DNA from: JBJFCE01 sp964437825 | Lineage (GTDB): Bacteria > Bacillota > Clostridia > Lachnospirales > Lachnospiraceae | Reading direction: 5' to 3' | Assembly: GCA_964437825.1 (NCBI GenBank) | Contig: CAYTIH010000002.1 | Coordinates: 1 to 64,000, forward strand | Length of the DNA: 64,000 nucleotides | Made by a program: the position numbers and the translations under genes | In this document: positions 50,881 through 60,179 of the stretch, piece by piece | Layout: each line of letters begins with the position of its first letter | Numbering within the stretch: the first letter of the stretch is position 1 | The notes under the pieces: generated by a model | What the model was told of the DNA's origin: nothing | Databases searched by the model: none | What the model saw: only the letters and a program-made list of their open reading frames with translations

Positions 50881-53645
50881 GGACGAAATGGAAAACGTTT
50901 TCCGTGATGGTGATCATGTTTTTTACATCCGTTTTAACTGCGTTTACTGATGTAACGCCGTTAGAAGCTGCAGAAGATTTGGTCATTAAGCTGCACTACC
51001 ATCGTGAGGATGGTAATTATGAGGGATGGTCCGTGTGGTTTTGGGACACCGGGGACGGAAGCGACTATGAGTTTGTGGAAGAAGACGGCGATATGGTAGC
51101 AGCCAAGGTAGTAACGCCGGGAGCAACGCAGGAGGGATTTATTGTACGTATGCAGGACTGGACAAAGGATGTTGATGCGGATCAATTTATTGATGTTTCC
51201 GAGATGGTTTCCGGAACGGTTCATGTCTATGTAGAATCAGGAGTCGAGGGCTATACGATGGAGCTTGGAGAGGACAGCATTACCGGCATCAAGCTGGTCA
51301 GCGCAGTATATGATGGGGAAACGAGCATTATTGTTACGATGACGGGTGAAATTGAAGGAGATTTAGCGGATGCCTTTACCGTAACAGGCGCAGATGGAGA
51401 GGCAGCCATTACGGAGGTTCTTTCTGATGAGAAGGAATATACTGTAGTATTATCCGAAGCGTTAGATCTGACAAAAAGCTATCAGATCGTGCATGACGGA
51501 AATGAGTATGATGTAAATATGCCTAATATTTATTCCACCGCTGAGTTTGAGGATGCTTATACTTATACGGGGGATGATCTGGGTGCGGTATGGACCGGTG
51601 AAAAGACAACCTTCCGTGTGTGGGCGCCGACAGCGGACAGCGTAACGGTAAATCTGTATGAGTCAGGTACCGAAGGGACGAAGGATCTCATCGAAGAACT
51701 TCCTATGAGTGCTGATGTAAACGGTACATGGGTTGTTGAAAAAGAAAGAGATTTAAACGGAACTTACTATACATATTCGGTATCCGTAGGAGGCTCAGTG
51801 AATGAGGTATGCGATCCGTATGCACGTACCACCGGCGTGAACGGAAAACGTGCGATGGTTATTGACCTAGAGAGCACCAATCCGGAGGGATGGGATACGG
51901 ATACCAATCCCAATGCGGGTCTGACAATCAATGATGCCGTGATCTATGAGCTTCATATCAGAGACCTGTCCTCTGACGAAAGCTCAGGAATCACAAATAC
52001 CGGAAAATACCTTGGATTGACCGAGACCGGGACAACAACGCAGTCCGGCATTCCGACAGGCCTTGATCATATCAAGGATCTGGGAATTACTCATCTGCAT
52101 TTGCTGCCGATTTATGATTACGGCTCCGTGGATGAAACCAAGCTGGATACCGAGCAGTATAACTGGGGATATGATCCGGTGAATTACAATGTGCCGGAGG
52201 GCTCATATTCTACAGATCCCTACAACGGCGAGGTAAGAGTGAAAGAGACAAAGGAAATGGTAAAGGCGCTTCATGATAACGGTATCAGTGTTGTCATGGA
52301 TGTGGTTTACAACCATGTTTACAGTGCCTCCGATTTCTGTATGAATCAGATTGTACCCGGATACTTCTCAAGAATTGATGAGAACGGTGTATATGCGAAC
52401 GGTTCCGGCTGCGGTAACGATACGGCAACGGAAAGAAGCATGGTGAAAAAATACATTGTTGATTCCGTGAAGTATTGGGCGTCCGAGTATCATATCGATG
52501 GTTTTCGTTTTGACCTGGCAGGACTGATTGATACGGAGACGATGAACGAAATTATTGAAGAGGTTCATAAGGATTATCCGGATGTTATCTTCTACGGTGA
52601 GGGATGGACGCTTTCTACAAGCCTAACAAAGCCGGGATACACGCTGGCAACACAGGTGAACTCAACCGAGACTCCGAAATTTGCATATTTCAGCGATACG
52701 ATTCGTGACGCTCTGAGAGGAAATGTGTTTGATAACTCTGAAACCGGATTTATTTCCGGAGCAACAGGACTGGAAAGCAAGATCGAGGAGTGCTTTATGG
52801 GACTGACTTCATGGTGCACGACCCCTGCTCAGTCTATTAATTATGCATCCTGTCATGACAATCTGTCGTTGCGGGACCGCATTACCAGCTCCGCAGTTTC
52901 CGCTTCCGAGCAGGACCAGATTCGAATGAATAATCTTGCAGCTGCGATCTGCCTGACCTCTGAGGGCGTTCCTTTCATGCAGGCAGGGGAGGAGATGCTT
53001 CGTTCTAAGGTGAATGAAGACGGAAGCTTAAATGAGAACAGCTATGCTTCTCCGGATTCTGTCAACAGCCTGAAATGGTATTTGCTTGAGGATGAGACAT
53101 ATCAGGATACTTATCAATATTATAAGGGACTGATTGCCTTCCGCAAGGCGCATGCGGCGCTGCGTTTAACGAATGCGGACGATGTCAGAAACGGCATAAC
53201 TCCTGTGGACGGCCTGGATGCGAATGTAGTTGCATTTGATATTGCAGGCGGTATCGGCGGAGAGGTTTCGGACGGCCTGTTTGTAATTTTCAATGCAAAC
53301 AATGCGGAAACAACGGTTACACTTCCGGACGGCGTATGGGATGTTTATATCAACGGTGAGGATGCCGGAACAGAGGTACTTGACACGATTACAGGCGGAA
53401 AGGTAACGGTAGCGCCGATTTCGGCAATGGTGCTGGTAAAGAGCGATGCGGCAGCGCCGGAACAGGACAACACGGATACATCCTCGGACGAACCTTCTGA
53501 GGAACCGGATACGGCAGTTTCGGCTGATACAGCCGAAATCACGGAAAAATCTTCAACAGGCATCATTGCAGCCGTTGCAGCGGCTGTAGTTGTGATTCTT
53601 GCGGCCGTAGGCGTTGTGTTTTACAAAAAGAAACATAAAAAATAA
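50877..53645 (+). CDS. pulA: membrane-anchored type I pullulanase
   Basis: Extracellular enzyme that cleaves alpha-1,6 branches of pullulan, glycogen and starch. The 922-residue protein has a signal peptide (about 1-32), a CBM41-type starch-binding domain (LVIKLHYHREDGNYEGWSVW), a CBM48-like domain (FRVWAPTADSVTVNLYE), and a GH13 catalytic domain with YNWGYDPVNYNVPEGSYST, VVMDVVYNH, DGFRFDLAG (nucleophile Asp), FYGEGWT (acid Glu) and CHDNLSL. A Thr/Ser/Glu/Asp linker and C-terminal membrane helix with KKKHKK anchor it to the cell. ATG 50877 uses the R2-supplied signal. Confidence 0.95.
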   Translation: MRTKWKTFSVMVIMFFTSVLTAFTDVTPLEAAEDLVIKLHYHREDGNYEGWSVWFWDTGDGSDYEFVEEDGDMVAAKVVTPGATQEGFIVRMQDWTKDVDADQFIDVSEMVSGTVHVYVESGVEGYTMELGEDSITGIKLVSAVYDGETSIIVTMTGEIEGDLADAFTVTGADGEAAITEVLSDEKEYTVVLSEALDLTKSYQIVHDGNEYDVNMPNIYSTAEFEDAYTYTGDDLGAVWTGEKTTFRVWAPTADSVTVNLYESGTEGTKDLIEELPMSADVNGTWVVEKERDLNGTYYTYSVSVGGSVNEVCDPYARTTGVNGKRAMVIDLESTNPEGWDTDTNPNAGLTINDAVIYELHIRDLSSDESSGITNTGKYLGLTETGTTTQSGIPTGLDHIKDLGITHLHLLPIYDYGSVDETKLDTEQYNWGYDPVNYNVPEGSYSTDPYNGEVRVKETKEMVKALHDNGISVVMDVVYNHVYSASDFCMNQIVPGYFSRIDENGVYANGSGCGNDTATERSMVKKYIVDSVKYWASEYHIDGFRFDLAGLIDTETMNEIIEEVHKDYPDVIFYGEGWTLSTSLTKPGYTLATQVNSTETPKFAYFSDTIRDALRGNVFDNSETGFISGATGLESKIEECFMGLTSWCTTPAQSINYASCHDNLSLRDRITSSAVSASEQDQIRMNNLAAAICLTSEGVPFMQAGEEMLRSKVNEDGSLNENSYASPDSVNSLKWYLLEDETYQDTYQYYKGLIAFRKAHAALRLTNADDVRNGITPVDGLDANVVAFDIAGGIGGEVSDGLFVIFNANNAETTVTLPDGVWDVYINGEDAGTEVLDTITGGKVTVAPISAMVLVKSDAAAPEQDNTDTSSDEPSEEPDTAVSADTAEITEKSSTGIIAAVAAAVVVILAAVGVVFYKKKHKK

Positions 53646-53735
53646 ATGATATGCGAAAGGATGCATGGTCAAGAAGTCTGCCTGCAAAGAAATATGATAT
53701 AAATATAATTTATAAAAACCATAAAATATATTGCA

Positions 53736-53868
53736 TTTACTTATGATGAAAGCTGCGGTATACTGAATTTGTTCGGATCCGTGCATGGTCCGACGCCAGA
53801 GGATAAGTGGGACACCATTCATTTGCAAAAGAAACCCGGTGCGGTTATAGAAAAAGAAACCGCATCAA
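53736..53868 (+). promoter_or_regulatory. promoter and leader hairpin of purA
   Basis: TTTACT (53736-53741), 17 bases, TATACT (53759-53764). In the leader, GGTGCGGTT and AACCGCATC (about 53838-53870) form an imperfect hairpin without a T run. Nothing else was recognised in the 250-base gap. Confidence 0.55.
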
Positions 53869-53895
53869 TGATGAAAAGCGGGAGGTATCAGGAAT

Positions 53896-55188
53896 ATGGT
53901 AAAGGCAGTAGTAGGTGCAAACTGGGGAGATGAAGGAAAGGGCAAGATTACGGATATGCTGGCGGAAAAGGCGGATATTATCGTCAGATTCCAGGGCGGA
54001 GCAAATGCGGGACATACGATTGTGAACGATTATGGAAAATTCGCACTCCACACCCTGCCGTCCGGTGTTTTTTACGGTCATACAACCAACATCATCGGAA
54101 ACGGTGTTGCGCTGAATATTCCGATTTTATTTAACGAAATAAAATCTATTACGGACAGAAAGGTACCGATGCCCAAGATCCTTGTTTCTGACAGGGCGCA
54201 AATGGTCATGCCGTATCATATCCTGTTCGACCAGTATGAGGAGGAACGGCTCGGCGGGAAGTCCTTTGGTTCGACCAAGTCCGGTATTGCGCCTTTTTAC
54301 TCCGATAAATACGCCAAGATCGGCTTTCAGGTCAGCGAGCTGTTTGACGAGGAGCTGTTAAAGGAAAAGGTAGTACGTATTTGTGAAACCAAGAATGTAT
54401 TGCTGGAGCATTTATATCATAAACCGCTGCTGAATCCGGAGGAACTCTTAAATACCCTGCATGAATATAAAGAAATGGCTGCACCCTATGTATGTGATGT
54501 CGCTTCCTATCTGGATCAGGCGATCAAGGACGGAAAAACGATTCTGTTAGAGGGTCAGCTCGGAACCCTAAAGGACACGGATCATGGTATATATCCGATG
54601 GTAACCTCATCCTCCACGTTAGCGGCGTATGGAGCCATCGGTGCGGGGATTCCGCCCTATGAAATTAAACAGATTGTGACGGTATGTAAGGCATATTCCT
54701 CCGCAGTCGGTGCAGGCGCATTTGTATCCGAAATTTTCGGAGAGGAAGCGGATGAGCTGCGAAGACGAGGCGGCGACGGCGGCGAATTCGGCGCTACGAC
54801 AGGACGTCCGCGCCGTATGGGCTGGTTTGACTGTGTTGCTTCCAAGTATGGCTGCCGCCTGCAGGGCGCAACGGATGTTGCGTTTACCGTATTGGATGTA
54901 CTCGGTTATCTGGATGAGATTCCGGTATGTGTCGGCTATGAAATCGACGGCAAAGTGACAACGGATTTCCCGGTGACCCATCAGCTGGAAAAGGCAAAGC
55001 CCGTACTGAAAACACTGCCCGGCTGGAAATGCGATATTCGCGGCGTCAGGAACTATGAAGAACTGCCGGAAAACTGCAGAAACTATGTAGAATTTATCGA
55101 ACAGCAGATCGGATATCCCATTACCATGGTCAGCAACGGACCGGGACGTCATGATATTATTATGCGAAAGAGCCCTCTTTCCAAATAA
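53896..55188 (+). CDS. purA: adenylosuccinate synthetase
   Basis: GTP-dependent conversion of IMP to adenylosuccinate. The 430-residue protein has GANWGDEGKGKITDML (P-loop), QGGANAGHTIV (catalytic His), GSTKSGIAPFYSDKY, EGQLGTLKDTDHGIYPMVTS and TTGRPRRMGWFDCV. It works with purB for AMP. It is separate from purC-purF-purB, with its own promoter and terminator. ATG 53896 follows GGGAGG at 10 bases. Confidence 0.96.
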   Translation: MVKAVVGANWGDEGKGKITDMLAEKADIIVRFQGGANAGHTIVNDYGKFALHTLPSGVFYGHTTNIIGNGVALNIPILFNEIKSITDRKVPMPKILVSDRAQMVMPYHILFDQYEEERLGGKSFGSTKSGIAPFYSDKYAKIGFQVSELFDEELLKEKVVRICETKNVLLEHLYHKPLLNPEELLNTLHEYKEMAAPYVCDVASYLDQAIKDGKTILLEGQLGTLKDTDHGIYPMVTSSSTLAAYGAIGAGIPPYEIKQIVTVCKAYSSAVGAGAFVSEIFGEEADELRRRGGDGGEFGATTGRPRRMGWFDCVASKYGCRLQGATDVAFTVLDVLGYLDEIPVCVGYEIDGKVTTDFPVTHQLEKAKPVLKTLPGWKCDIRGVRNYEELPENCRNYVEFIEQQIGYPITMVSNGPGRHDIIMRKSPLSK

Positions 55189-55190
55189 AA

Positions 55191-55240
55191 TATATGAAAG
55201 GCCGTCTGCTCCGGCGTTGGGGCAGGCGGCTTTCATATAT
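55191..55240 (+). terminator. terminator after purA
   Basis: ATATGAAAGGCCG and CGGCTTTCATAT arms with an inner TCTGC/GGCAG pairing; the arms are AT-rich at the base, so it may act on both strands. Confidence 0.75.
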
Positions 55241-55348
55241 CATGGAAACAAACTTGCTGCAGTACGCTGATTTCCTATGATATAAAACGCTCCGCGCGGT
55301 GCCCCTTTGCCGTCCGAATCGGGATAGAAACTCAAATGGAGGATTCGC

Positions 55349-56260
55349 ATGATTTCTAATCTGGAGTATTATAAGGTGTTTTACTATATCGTAAAGACCG
55401 GAAGTCTGACCGGTGCAGCGGGCGTTTTGTCCATATCACAGCCGGCTGTCAGTCAGTCTGTCAGACAGCTGGAAAAGCAGCTGAACGTGAAACTCTTTGT
55501 CAGAGGATCCAGGGGGATCAGGCTGACGCAGGAGGGAACGCTGCTTTACAGCTATGTTTCCGAGGGCTATGAGCAGATGGAGCTTGGGGAAGAAAAACTC
55601 AGGCAAATGATGAATTTGGAGCTTGGAGAAGTGAAAATCGGCGCTTCCGATATGACGCTCAGATTCTTTTTGCTGCCCTATCTGGAACAGTTTCACGAAA
55701 GATATCCGGGCATCCGTGTGAGAGTTACCAATGCTCCGACGCCGACGACGCTTCAGAATCTGCAGAGCGGAAAAATCGATTTTGGTCTGGTCAGTACTCC
55801 CTTTGAAGCGGCGGAGAATTTGCAGAGCCTTGTGGTGAAGGAAATCGAGGATATTTTCGTTGCGGGAAGGGGCTTTATCCGGTATAAAAATAAAACGCTT
55901 GATTTTCAGAGCTTAACTGAGATGCCGCTGATTCTGCTTGAGAAAAATACCAGCACCAGAAGCTATATGGACGAATTTCTGTTAAAAAATCAGGTGCAGA
56001 TCAGTCCGGAATTTGAGCTTGCCACCAGCGATATGATCGTGCAGTTTGCGCTGAGAAGTCTGGGCGTGGGCTGCGTGATGAGGGAATTTGCTGCGGGCTG
56101 TCTGGAAAGCGGCCAGCTCTTTGAACTGCGCTTTAATAAAATGATTCCCAAGCGGCATTTCTGTCTGGTGTCTGCGGATAAAAATCCATTGTCTGCACCG
56201 GCGAAGAATTTACTGAAGCTGATTATGGAGGATCAGGGAAAGGGTAGGTTATGCAAATGA
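55349..56260 (+). CDS. LysR-family transcriptional regulator
   Basis: A 303-residue regulator: helix-turn-helix YYIVKTGSLTGAAGVLSISQ, PAVSQSVRQLEKQLNVKLFV, RGSRGIRLTQEG, then an effector domain with GEVKIGASDMTLRFFLLPYL. Resembles the CysB/YwqM-like group. ATG 55349 has GGAGG 6 bases upstream. It overlaps the downstream HAD gene by 10 bases, so the two are coupled; the regulated genes are unknown. Confidence 0.92.
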   Translation: MISNLEYYKVFYYIVKTGSLTGAAGVLSISQPAVSQSVRQLEKQLNVKLFVRGSRGIRLTQEGTLLYSYVSEGYEQMELGEEKLRQMMNLELGEVKIGASDMTLRFFLLPYLEQFHERYPGIRVRVTNAPTPTTLQNLQSGKIDFGLVSTPFEAAENLQSLVVKEIEDIFVAGRGFIRYKNKTLDFQSLTEMPLILLEKNTSTRSYMDEFLLKNQVQISPEFELATSDMIVQFALRSLGVGCVMREFAAGCLESGQLFELRFNKMIPKRHFCLVSADKNPLSAPAKNLLKLIMEDQGKGRLCK

Positions 56261-56859
56261 TAAAAACGGTCATTTTTGATATAGGAAATGTCATGGTGGA
56301 TTTCTGCTTTGATCAGTTTATCGCAAGATACGGGTATTGTGAGCACATACTGGAGAGAATCCGAAACGCAACGCTTGGAAGCGGCTTTTGGAAAGAATTG
56401 GACAGGGGACTTTTGAGCTATGAGGAAGTATTGGGAAAGTTTATAGAAAAAGATCCGGAGATGGAACCGCAGATCAGACAGGTACTGTCCGACACTAAGG
56501 GGATCGTCCTGAAAAGAGAGCATGCAGTTTCATGGGTTCGTAACCTGAAAGCGGCAGGCTATCAGGTTCTGGCATTGTCCAATTATCCGGAAAAGGTCTA
56601 TCTGGACAATCCGGAGCCCCTTGCCTTTCTTGACGATATGGACGGCTATATTTTATCATATCGGGATCATGTTATTAAGCCGGAGGAAGCAATCTATCGG
56701 CTGCTGATGCAAAGATATGGTTTTTGCCCGGGGGAATGCGTGTTTATAGATGATCTGCAGGAGAATCTGGATGCGGCGGCCGGGCTTGGCTGGCACACGA
56801 TTCGTTATCAAAGCTATGAGCAGGTAAAATCTGAGCTTGCGAAGATGGGCGTGGTGTAG
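56251..56859 (+). CDS. HAD-superfamily phosphatase
   Basis: A 202-residue HAD hydrolase of the YihX-like type. Motif I VIFDIGNVMVDF (nucleophile Asp), motif II LALSNYP, motif III Lys in SYRDHVIKPEEAIYRLLMQR, motif IV CVFIDDLQENLDAA. The last pattern (FIDD..EN) is typical of sugar-phosphate phosphatases in this branch. It starts inside the LysR gene with GGGAAAGGG upstream. Confidence 0.9.
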   Translation: MQMIKTVIFDIGNVMVDFCFDQFIARYGYCEHILERIRNATLGSGFWKELDRGLLSYEEVLGKFIEKDPEMEPQIRQVLSDTKGIVLKREHAVSWVRNLKAAGYQVLALSNYPEKVYLDNPEPLAFLDDMDGYILSYRDHVIKPEEAIYRLLMQRYGFCPGECVFIDDLQENLDAAAGLGWHTIRYQSYEQVKSELAKMGVV

Positions 56860-56899
56860 GAAGCGGAATCGTCTTTTCCGGTCTGATATTAGCAAAATC

Positions 56900-57223
56900 T
56901 TATGATTTGTTTTGAGGAGCATTTTCCGTTTCCCGGGGCTGATTGGTCAGGGCTTCTATGATTTCTTCATCGGTGGGCGCGTCGGGAAACAGGGTGGCAA
57001 TCGTTTTTTTGCGGGTCAGCATCCCGTATAGCCATACATAGATCCAGATCAGAATAGGAACCAGAATGGTGGCAAAAAGGCTTGCCATGAACAAGTTGCC
57101 GGCACCGGGGAAACGGCAGCAGGCAAATACCAGTGTCATAATATACATGGCAGCCAACAGAAGGATGCCGATGATAGCGGCAATTTGTTTGCTTTTTCCG
57201 GGCCTTTTTTTTTCTTTTTTCAT
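56900..57223 (-). CDS. small membrane protein with two helices
   Basis: A 107-residue protein with a basic start (MKKEKKRPGKSK), two hydrophobic helices (IAAIIGILLLAAMYIMTLVF; LFMASLFATILVPILIWIYV) and a cytoplasmic tail. The tail segment TIATLFPDAPTDEEIIEALT looks conserved. Minus strand, GAGGAATT upstream. No family function known to me. Downstream (plus side 56860-56899) it converges with the HAD gene. Confidence 0.8.
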   Translation of the reverse strand: MKKEKKRPGKSKQIAAIIGILLLAAMYIMTLVFACCRFPGAGNLFMASLFATILVPILIWIYVWLYGMLTRKKTIATLFPDAPTDEEIIEALTNQPRETENAPQNKS

Positions 57224-57403
57224 AAGAGAATTCCTCCAAAAGGATCATCGGCGATGCGCAGCTGCAAACGCAGTAAAAGCCGTACCGCCGGAAAACGGAA
57301 CGTGTGAAAGCACATGTTTGTTCTGACTCTATATTAGCATGCGGGGGAAAGAATGGCAATCGAAGAAAAAACAGCGAAGAAAAAACAGCCCATTCCGGTC
57401 AAG

Positions 57404-57442
57404 AAAAAGCAGCCCCTCCCGGACTACTCCGAAAGAGGCTGC
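57404..57442 (-). terminator. minus-strand hairpin with T run
   Basis: Read on the minus strand, GCAGCCTCTTT ... AGGGGCTGC is followed by TTTTTCTT. No minus-strand gene is visible upstream of it, so it may end an unannotated small RNA or be chance. The rest of 57224-57507 shows no supported gene. Confidence 0.45.
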
Positions 57443-57507
57443 CTTTATAAAGGGGAGGATAAAATTATTCTTTTCTCTTTGGTTTTACTATCAATGGAGG
57501 GGGTCCA

Positions 57508-57603
57508 ATGATTAGTCATAGTATTGACGCAGATTTGGAGCTTATACAATTATTTGAAAAAAAATTTTTACGGCTTCTATATCTATATGAGAAAATCCTG
57601 TGA
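57508..57603 (+). CDS. possible 31-codon small ORF
   Basis: ATG 57508 follows GGAGGGGG (spacing about 4). The predicted peptide has an amphipathic, Leu/Phe/Lys-rich second half (IQLFEKKFLRLLYLYEKIL). It lies just before the promoter of the SEC-C gene. No homology known to me; may be chance. Confidence 0.25.
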   Translation: MISHSIDADLELIQLFEKKFLRLLYLYEKIL

Positions 57604-57629
57604 AAACTCGAGAAAACCGTAAAAAGCTT

Positions 57630-57658
57630 TTGAATTTCTGATAGAAGTGTTATATACT
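57630..57658 (+). promoter_or_regulatory. promoter of the SEC-C gene
   Basis: TTGAAT (57630-57635), 17 bases, TATACT (57653-57658). The block TTTCTGATA-x-AAGTGTTATA and the -10 is shared with the pullulanase promoter at 50674-50702. Confidence 0.65.
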
Positions 57659-57709
57659 ATATGCATGTGTGAACCGAATGGTTCCGAAAACGCGATAAAA
57701 AAGGATGGA

Positions 57710-58225
57710 ATGAACAATATGGCATTATTAGAGACATGGAGAAAAATGGCATATTCCGAAACTGCCAACAAAGGAGAGTTACAAAAGCTCTGGGGCGCTT
57801 ATTTCCAGAAAGAAAAGGATATCTATGCACTTCTTTTGGCAAATCCGGATGAGGAAGTGAAGGGAACGGTCAAGGAGCTGGCCGAAAAATATCAGGTGGA
57901 TCTGATGACCATGACAGGATTTCTGGACGGTATTAATGATAGCTTAAAGACCCCTAATCCCATTGAAGAAATGGAAGAAGACACCGAGGTAAGCCTTGGA
58001 TTTGATAAAGAGCTGTTATATAAAAACATGGTAGCCGCAGAGGCGGACTGGTTATATAATCTGGAACAGTGGAATGCTATTTTTGATGAGGAGAAGAGAA
58101 AAGAACTTTATAAAGAGCAGAAATCTTCTACCACCATCCGCAAGGCTCCCAAGGTATATCCGAACGATCCCTGTCCATGCGGCAGCGGAAAGAAATATAA
58201 AAAGTGCTGCGGAAAAAATAAATAA
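57710..58225 (+). CDS. SEC-C motif protein
   Basis: A 171-residue protein: a helical N-terminal domain (LETWRKMAYSETANKGELQK ...) and a C-terminal SEC-C zinc-binding motif DPCPCGSGKKYKKCCG, the motif at the SecA C-terminus. Clostridial genomes carry several such small proteins of unknown role, perhaps in ribosome or translocase binding. ATG 57710 has AAGGA at 4 bases; ATG 57719 (MALLETWR) is equally possible. It has its own promoter and terminator. Confidence 0.88.
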   Translation: MNNMALLETWRKMAYSETANKGELQKLWGAYFQKEKDIYALLLANPDEEVKGTVKELAEKYQVDLMTMTGFLDGINDSLKTPNPIEEMEEDTEVSLGFDKELLYKNMVAAEADWLYNLEQWNAIFDEEKRKELYKEQKSSTTIRKAPKVYPNDPCPCGSGKKYKKCCGKNK

Positions 58226-58235
58226 AACTGATCCT

Positions 58236-58262
58236 GTGGGAAGTGAGAACTTCCCACTTTTT
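58236..58262 (+). terminator. terminator after the SEC-C gene
   Basis: GTGGGAAGT-GAGA-ACTTCCCAC, perfect stem, then TTTTT. Confidence 0.95.
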
Positions 58263-58306
58263 GTACTTTCATGCACATAGGATAGAAAAGGAAAGGGTAA
58301 GTAATC

Positions 58307-58810
58307 ATGAAAAGTCGTATCGCACAGGCTGTTTCGACCTTTGAATCCGGATTTAACTGCTGCCAATCGGTATTTGTCACTTATGCGGATCTGTTTGGAA
58401 TGGACAGGGAGACAGCGCTGAAGCTGTCATGCTCCATGGGCGGCGGTATCGGCAGAATGCGCGAGGTGTGCGGAACCGTATCGGCTATGGCACTGTTAAC
58501 CGGCTTGAAATGCGGGAATACGGACCCGGAAAATGAAGCGGCTAAAACAGCAAATTATGAAATGGTCAGAAAGCTTGCAGACGCCTTTCAGGAAAAGCAA
58601 AATACCATCATATGCCGTGAACTGCTTGGAATTAAGGAGCGGGAGGAGAGCGCAGCGCCGTCTGAAAGAACCGCGCAGTACTATGCAAAGAGACCATGCA
58701 GCAATCTGGTTGCATGTGCGGCGGGAATCGTGGAGGAAATGCTGCTGCCCGAATTATTTTGGAATGATTCCCTAAGTAAGCAGTGTAACGGCAGAGAATC
58801 GCCGGCGTAA
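58307..58810 (+). CDS. C_GCAxxG_C_C family protein
   Basis: A 167-residue cysteine-rich protein. Marks are FESGFNCCQSVF, SCSMGGGIGRMREVCGTVSA and CSNLVACAAGIVEEML, the spaced Cys pattern that names this family (thought to be redox-active or metal-binding; function unknown). ATG 58307 follows AAAGGGTAAG. pepT follows 34 bases later. Confidence 0.88.
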   Translation: MKSRIAQAVSTFESGFNCCQSVFVTYADLFGMDRETALKLSCSMGGGIGRMREVCGTVSAMALLTGLKCGNTDPENEAAKTANYEMVRKLADAFQEKQNTIICRELLGIKEREESAAPSERTAQYYAKRPCSNLVACAAGIVEEMLLPELFWNDSLSKQCNGRESPA

Positions 58811-58844
58811 ACACAAGGAAACCGATAACAGAAAGGAATATCAA

Positions 58845-60179
58845 ATGTCAGACGTAATAGAACGCTTTCTGCAATATGTAAAAATCGATACACAATCTTC
58901 GGAGGATACGGATACCCATCCTTCCACCTATAAGCAGCATGATCTTGCCGGGCTTTTGACGCAGCAACTCTATGAAATGGGAGTCACGGATGTTACTTAT
59001 GATAAGGAGCACTGTTATGTGTATGCCAGGATTCCGGCAACTGTTTTCGGGCAAATGTCCCCGGAGAAAACGCGGCAGAACCATGGAGACGCGGAATCGG
59101 GCAGCAAAAACGCCGCAGCAGCAGGCAGCAAAAACGGGTGCAAGAAGCTGGGATTTATTGCGCATATGGATACCTCCTTTGAAGTAACGGGCGCAGGGGT
59201 GAAACCGTCCATTATCAGACAATATGACGGGAAGGATATTATCCTGAATCAGGAAAAGCAGATTATCATGCGGGTGGAGGAGTTTCCGGAGCTTGCCTCT
59301 TATCAGGGAAAGGATCTGATTGTTACGGACGGTACGACGCTTCTCGGTGCGGATGATAAAGCAGGGGTTTCGGAAATTATGTCCATGGCGGCATATTTAA
59401 TGACCCATCCGGAGGTGAAGCACGGAGAGATCAGAATCGCATTTACACCGGATGAAGAAATCGGCTGCGGAACTGATTTTTTCGATCTGGAACAGTTTGA
59501 TGCGGACGCGGCTTATACCGTGGATGGCGGAGCGCTTGGAGAAATCGAATTTGAAAACTTCAATGCCGCGGGAGCAGTGGTAAAGGTGCAGGGAAGAAGT
59601 GTCCATCCGGGCGAAGCTAAGGGAAAGATGATCAACGCGCTACTTGTAGGCATGGAATATTATGCCCTGCTGCCGCAGCATGAAATTCCGGCAGAAACAG
59701 AGGGCTATGAGGGCTTTTATCATCTAAGCAGCATGGGAGGCAGTGCGGAAACCTTCTATATGTCCTTTTTGATCAGGGATCATTCCAGAGAACTGTTTGA
59801 AAAACGCAAAAAAATCATGCAGGAGGCCGCGCATCGGATCAACGCGCTTTACGGAAAGCAGCTGATTACGGTGGAAATTAAGGACTCGTATTATAATATG
59901 CGTGAAAAGATCGAGCCGCATATGGAACTGATTGACCGGGCGATGGAAGTGATGGAGTCGCTTGGAATATCCGCCTACAGCGTTCCCATCCGGGGCGGCA
60001 CGGACGGAGCGAGACTTTCCTATATGGGACTTCCGTGTCCGAATCTTTGTACCGGCGGCAGAAATTATCATAGCAGATATGAATATGCCTGCGTACAGGA
60101 TATGGAGCAGATGGTGGAGGTCCTGATCAGGCTGGCATGCGGTAATTGCAGCAAAAAGGAAAAGGAGAATACAGATTGA
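58845..60179 (+). CDS. pepT: peptidase T (tripeptidase, M20 family)
   Basis: Zinc aminotripeptidase. The 444-residue protein has FLQYVKIDTQSSEDTDTHPS, GFIAHMDTSFEV (metal His and Asp), DGTTLLGADDKAGVSEIM, FTPDEEIGCGTDFFD (catalytic Glu pair), RSVHPGEAKGKMINAL and IRGGTDGARLSYMGLPCPNL. A Lys/Ala/Ser/Asn-rich insertion (about residues 75-100, SGSKNAAAAGSKNG) is not usual in PepT. Its stop TGA (60177-60179) is formed by the first bases of leader element R2 (GATTGA). Confidence 0.94.
   Translation: MSDVIERFLQYVKIDTQSSEDTDTHPSTYKQHDLAGLLTQQLYEMGVTDVTYDKEHCYVYARIPATVFGQMSPEKTRQNHGDAESGSKNAAAAGSKNGCKKLGFIAHMDTSFEVTGAGVKPSIIRQYDGKDIILNQEKQIIMRVEEFPELASYQGKDLIVTDGTTLLGADDKAGVSEIMSMAAYLMTHPEVKHGEIRIAFTPDEEIGCGTDFFDLEQFDADAAYTVDGGALGEIEFENFNAAGAVVKVQGRSVHPGEAKGKMINALLVGMEYYALLPQHEIPAETEGYEGFYHLSSMGGSAETFYMSFLIRDHSRELFEKRKKIMQEAAHRINALYGKQLITVEIKDSYYNMREKIEPHMELIDRAMEVMESLGISAYSVPIRGGTDGARLSYMGLPCPNLCTGGRNYHSRYEYACVQDMEQMVEVLIRLACGNCSKKEKENTD

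Noticed and set aside
53646..53895. Small RNA or gene between pullulanase and purA
   Set aside because: Only a promoter and a weak hairpin are visible; no supported frame.
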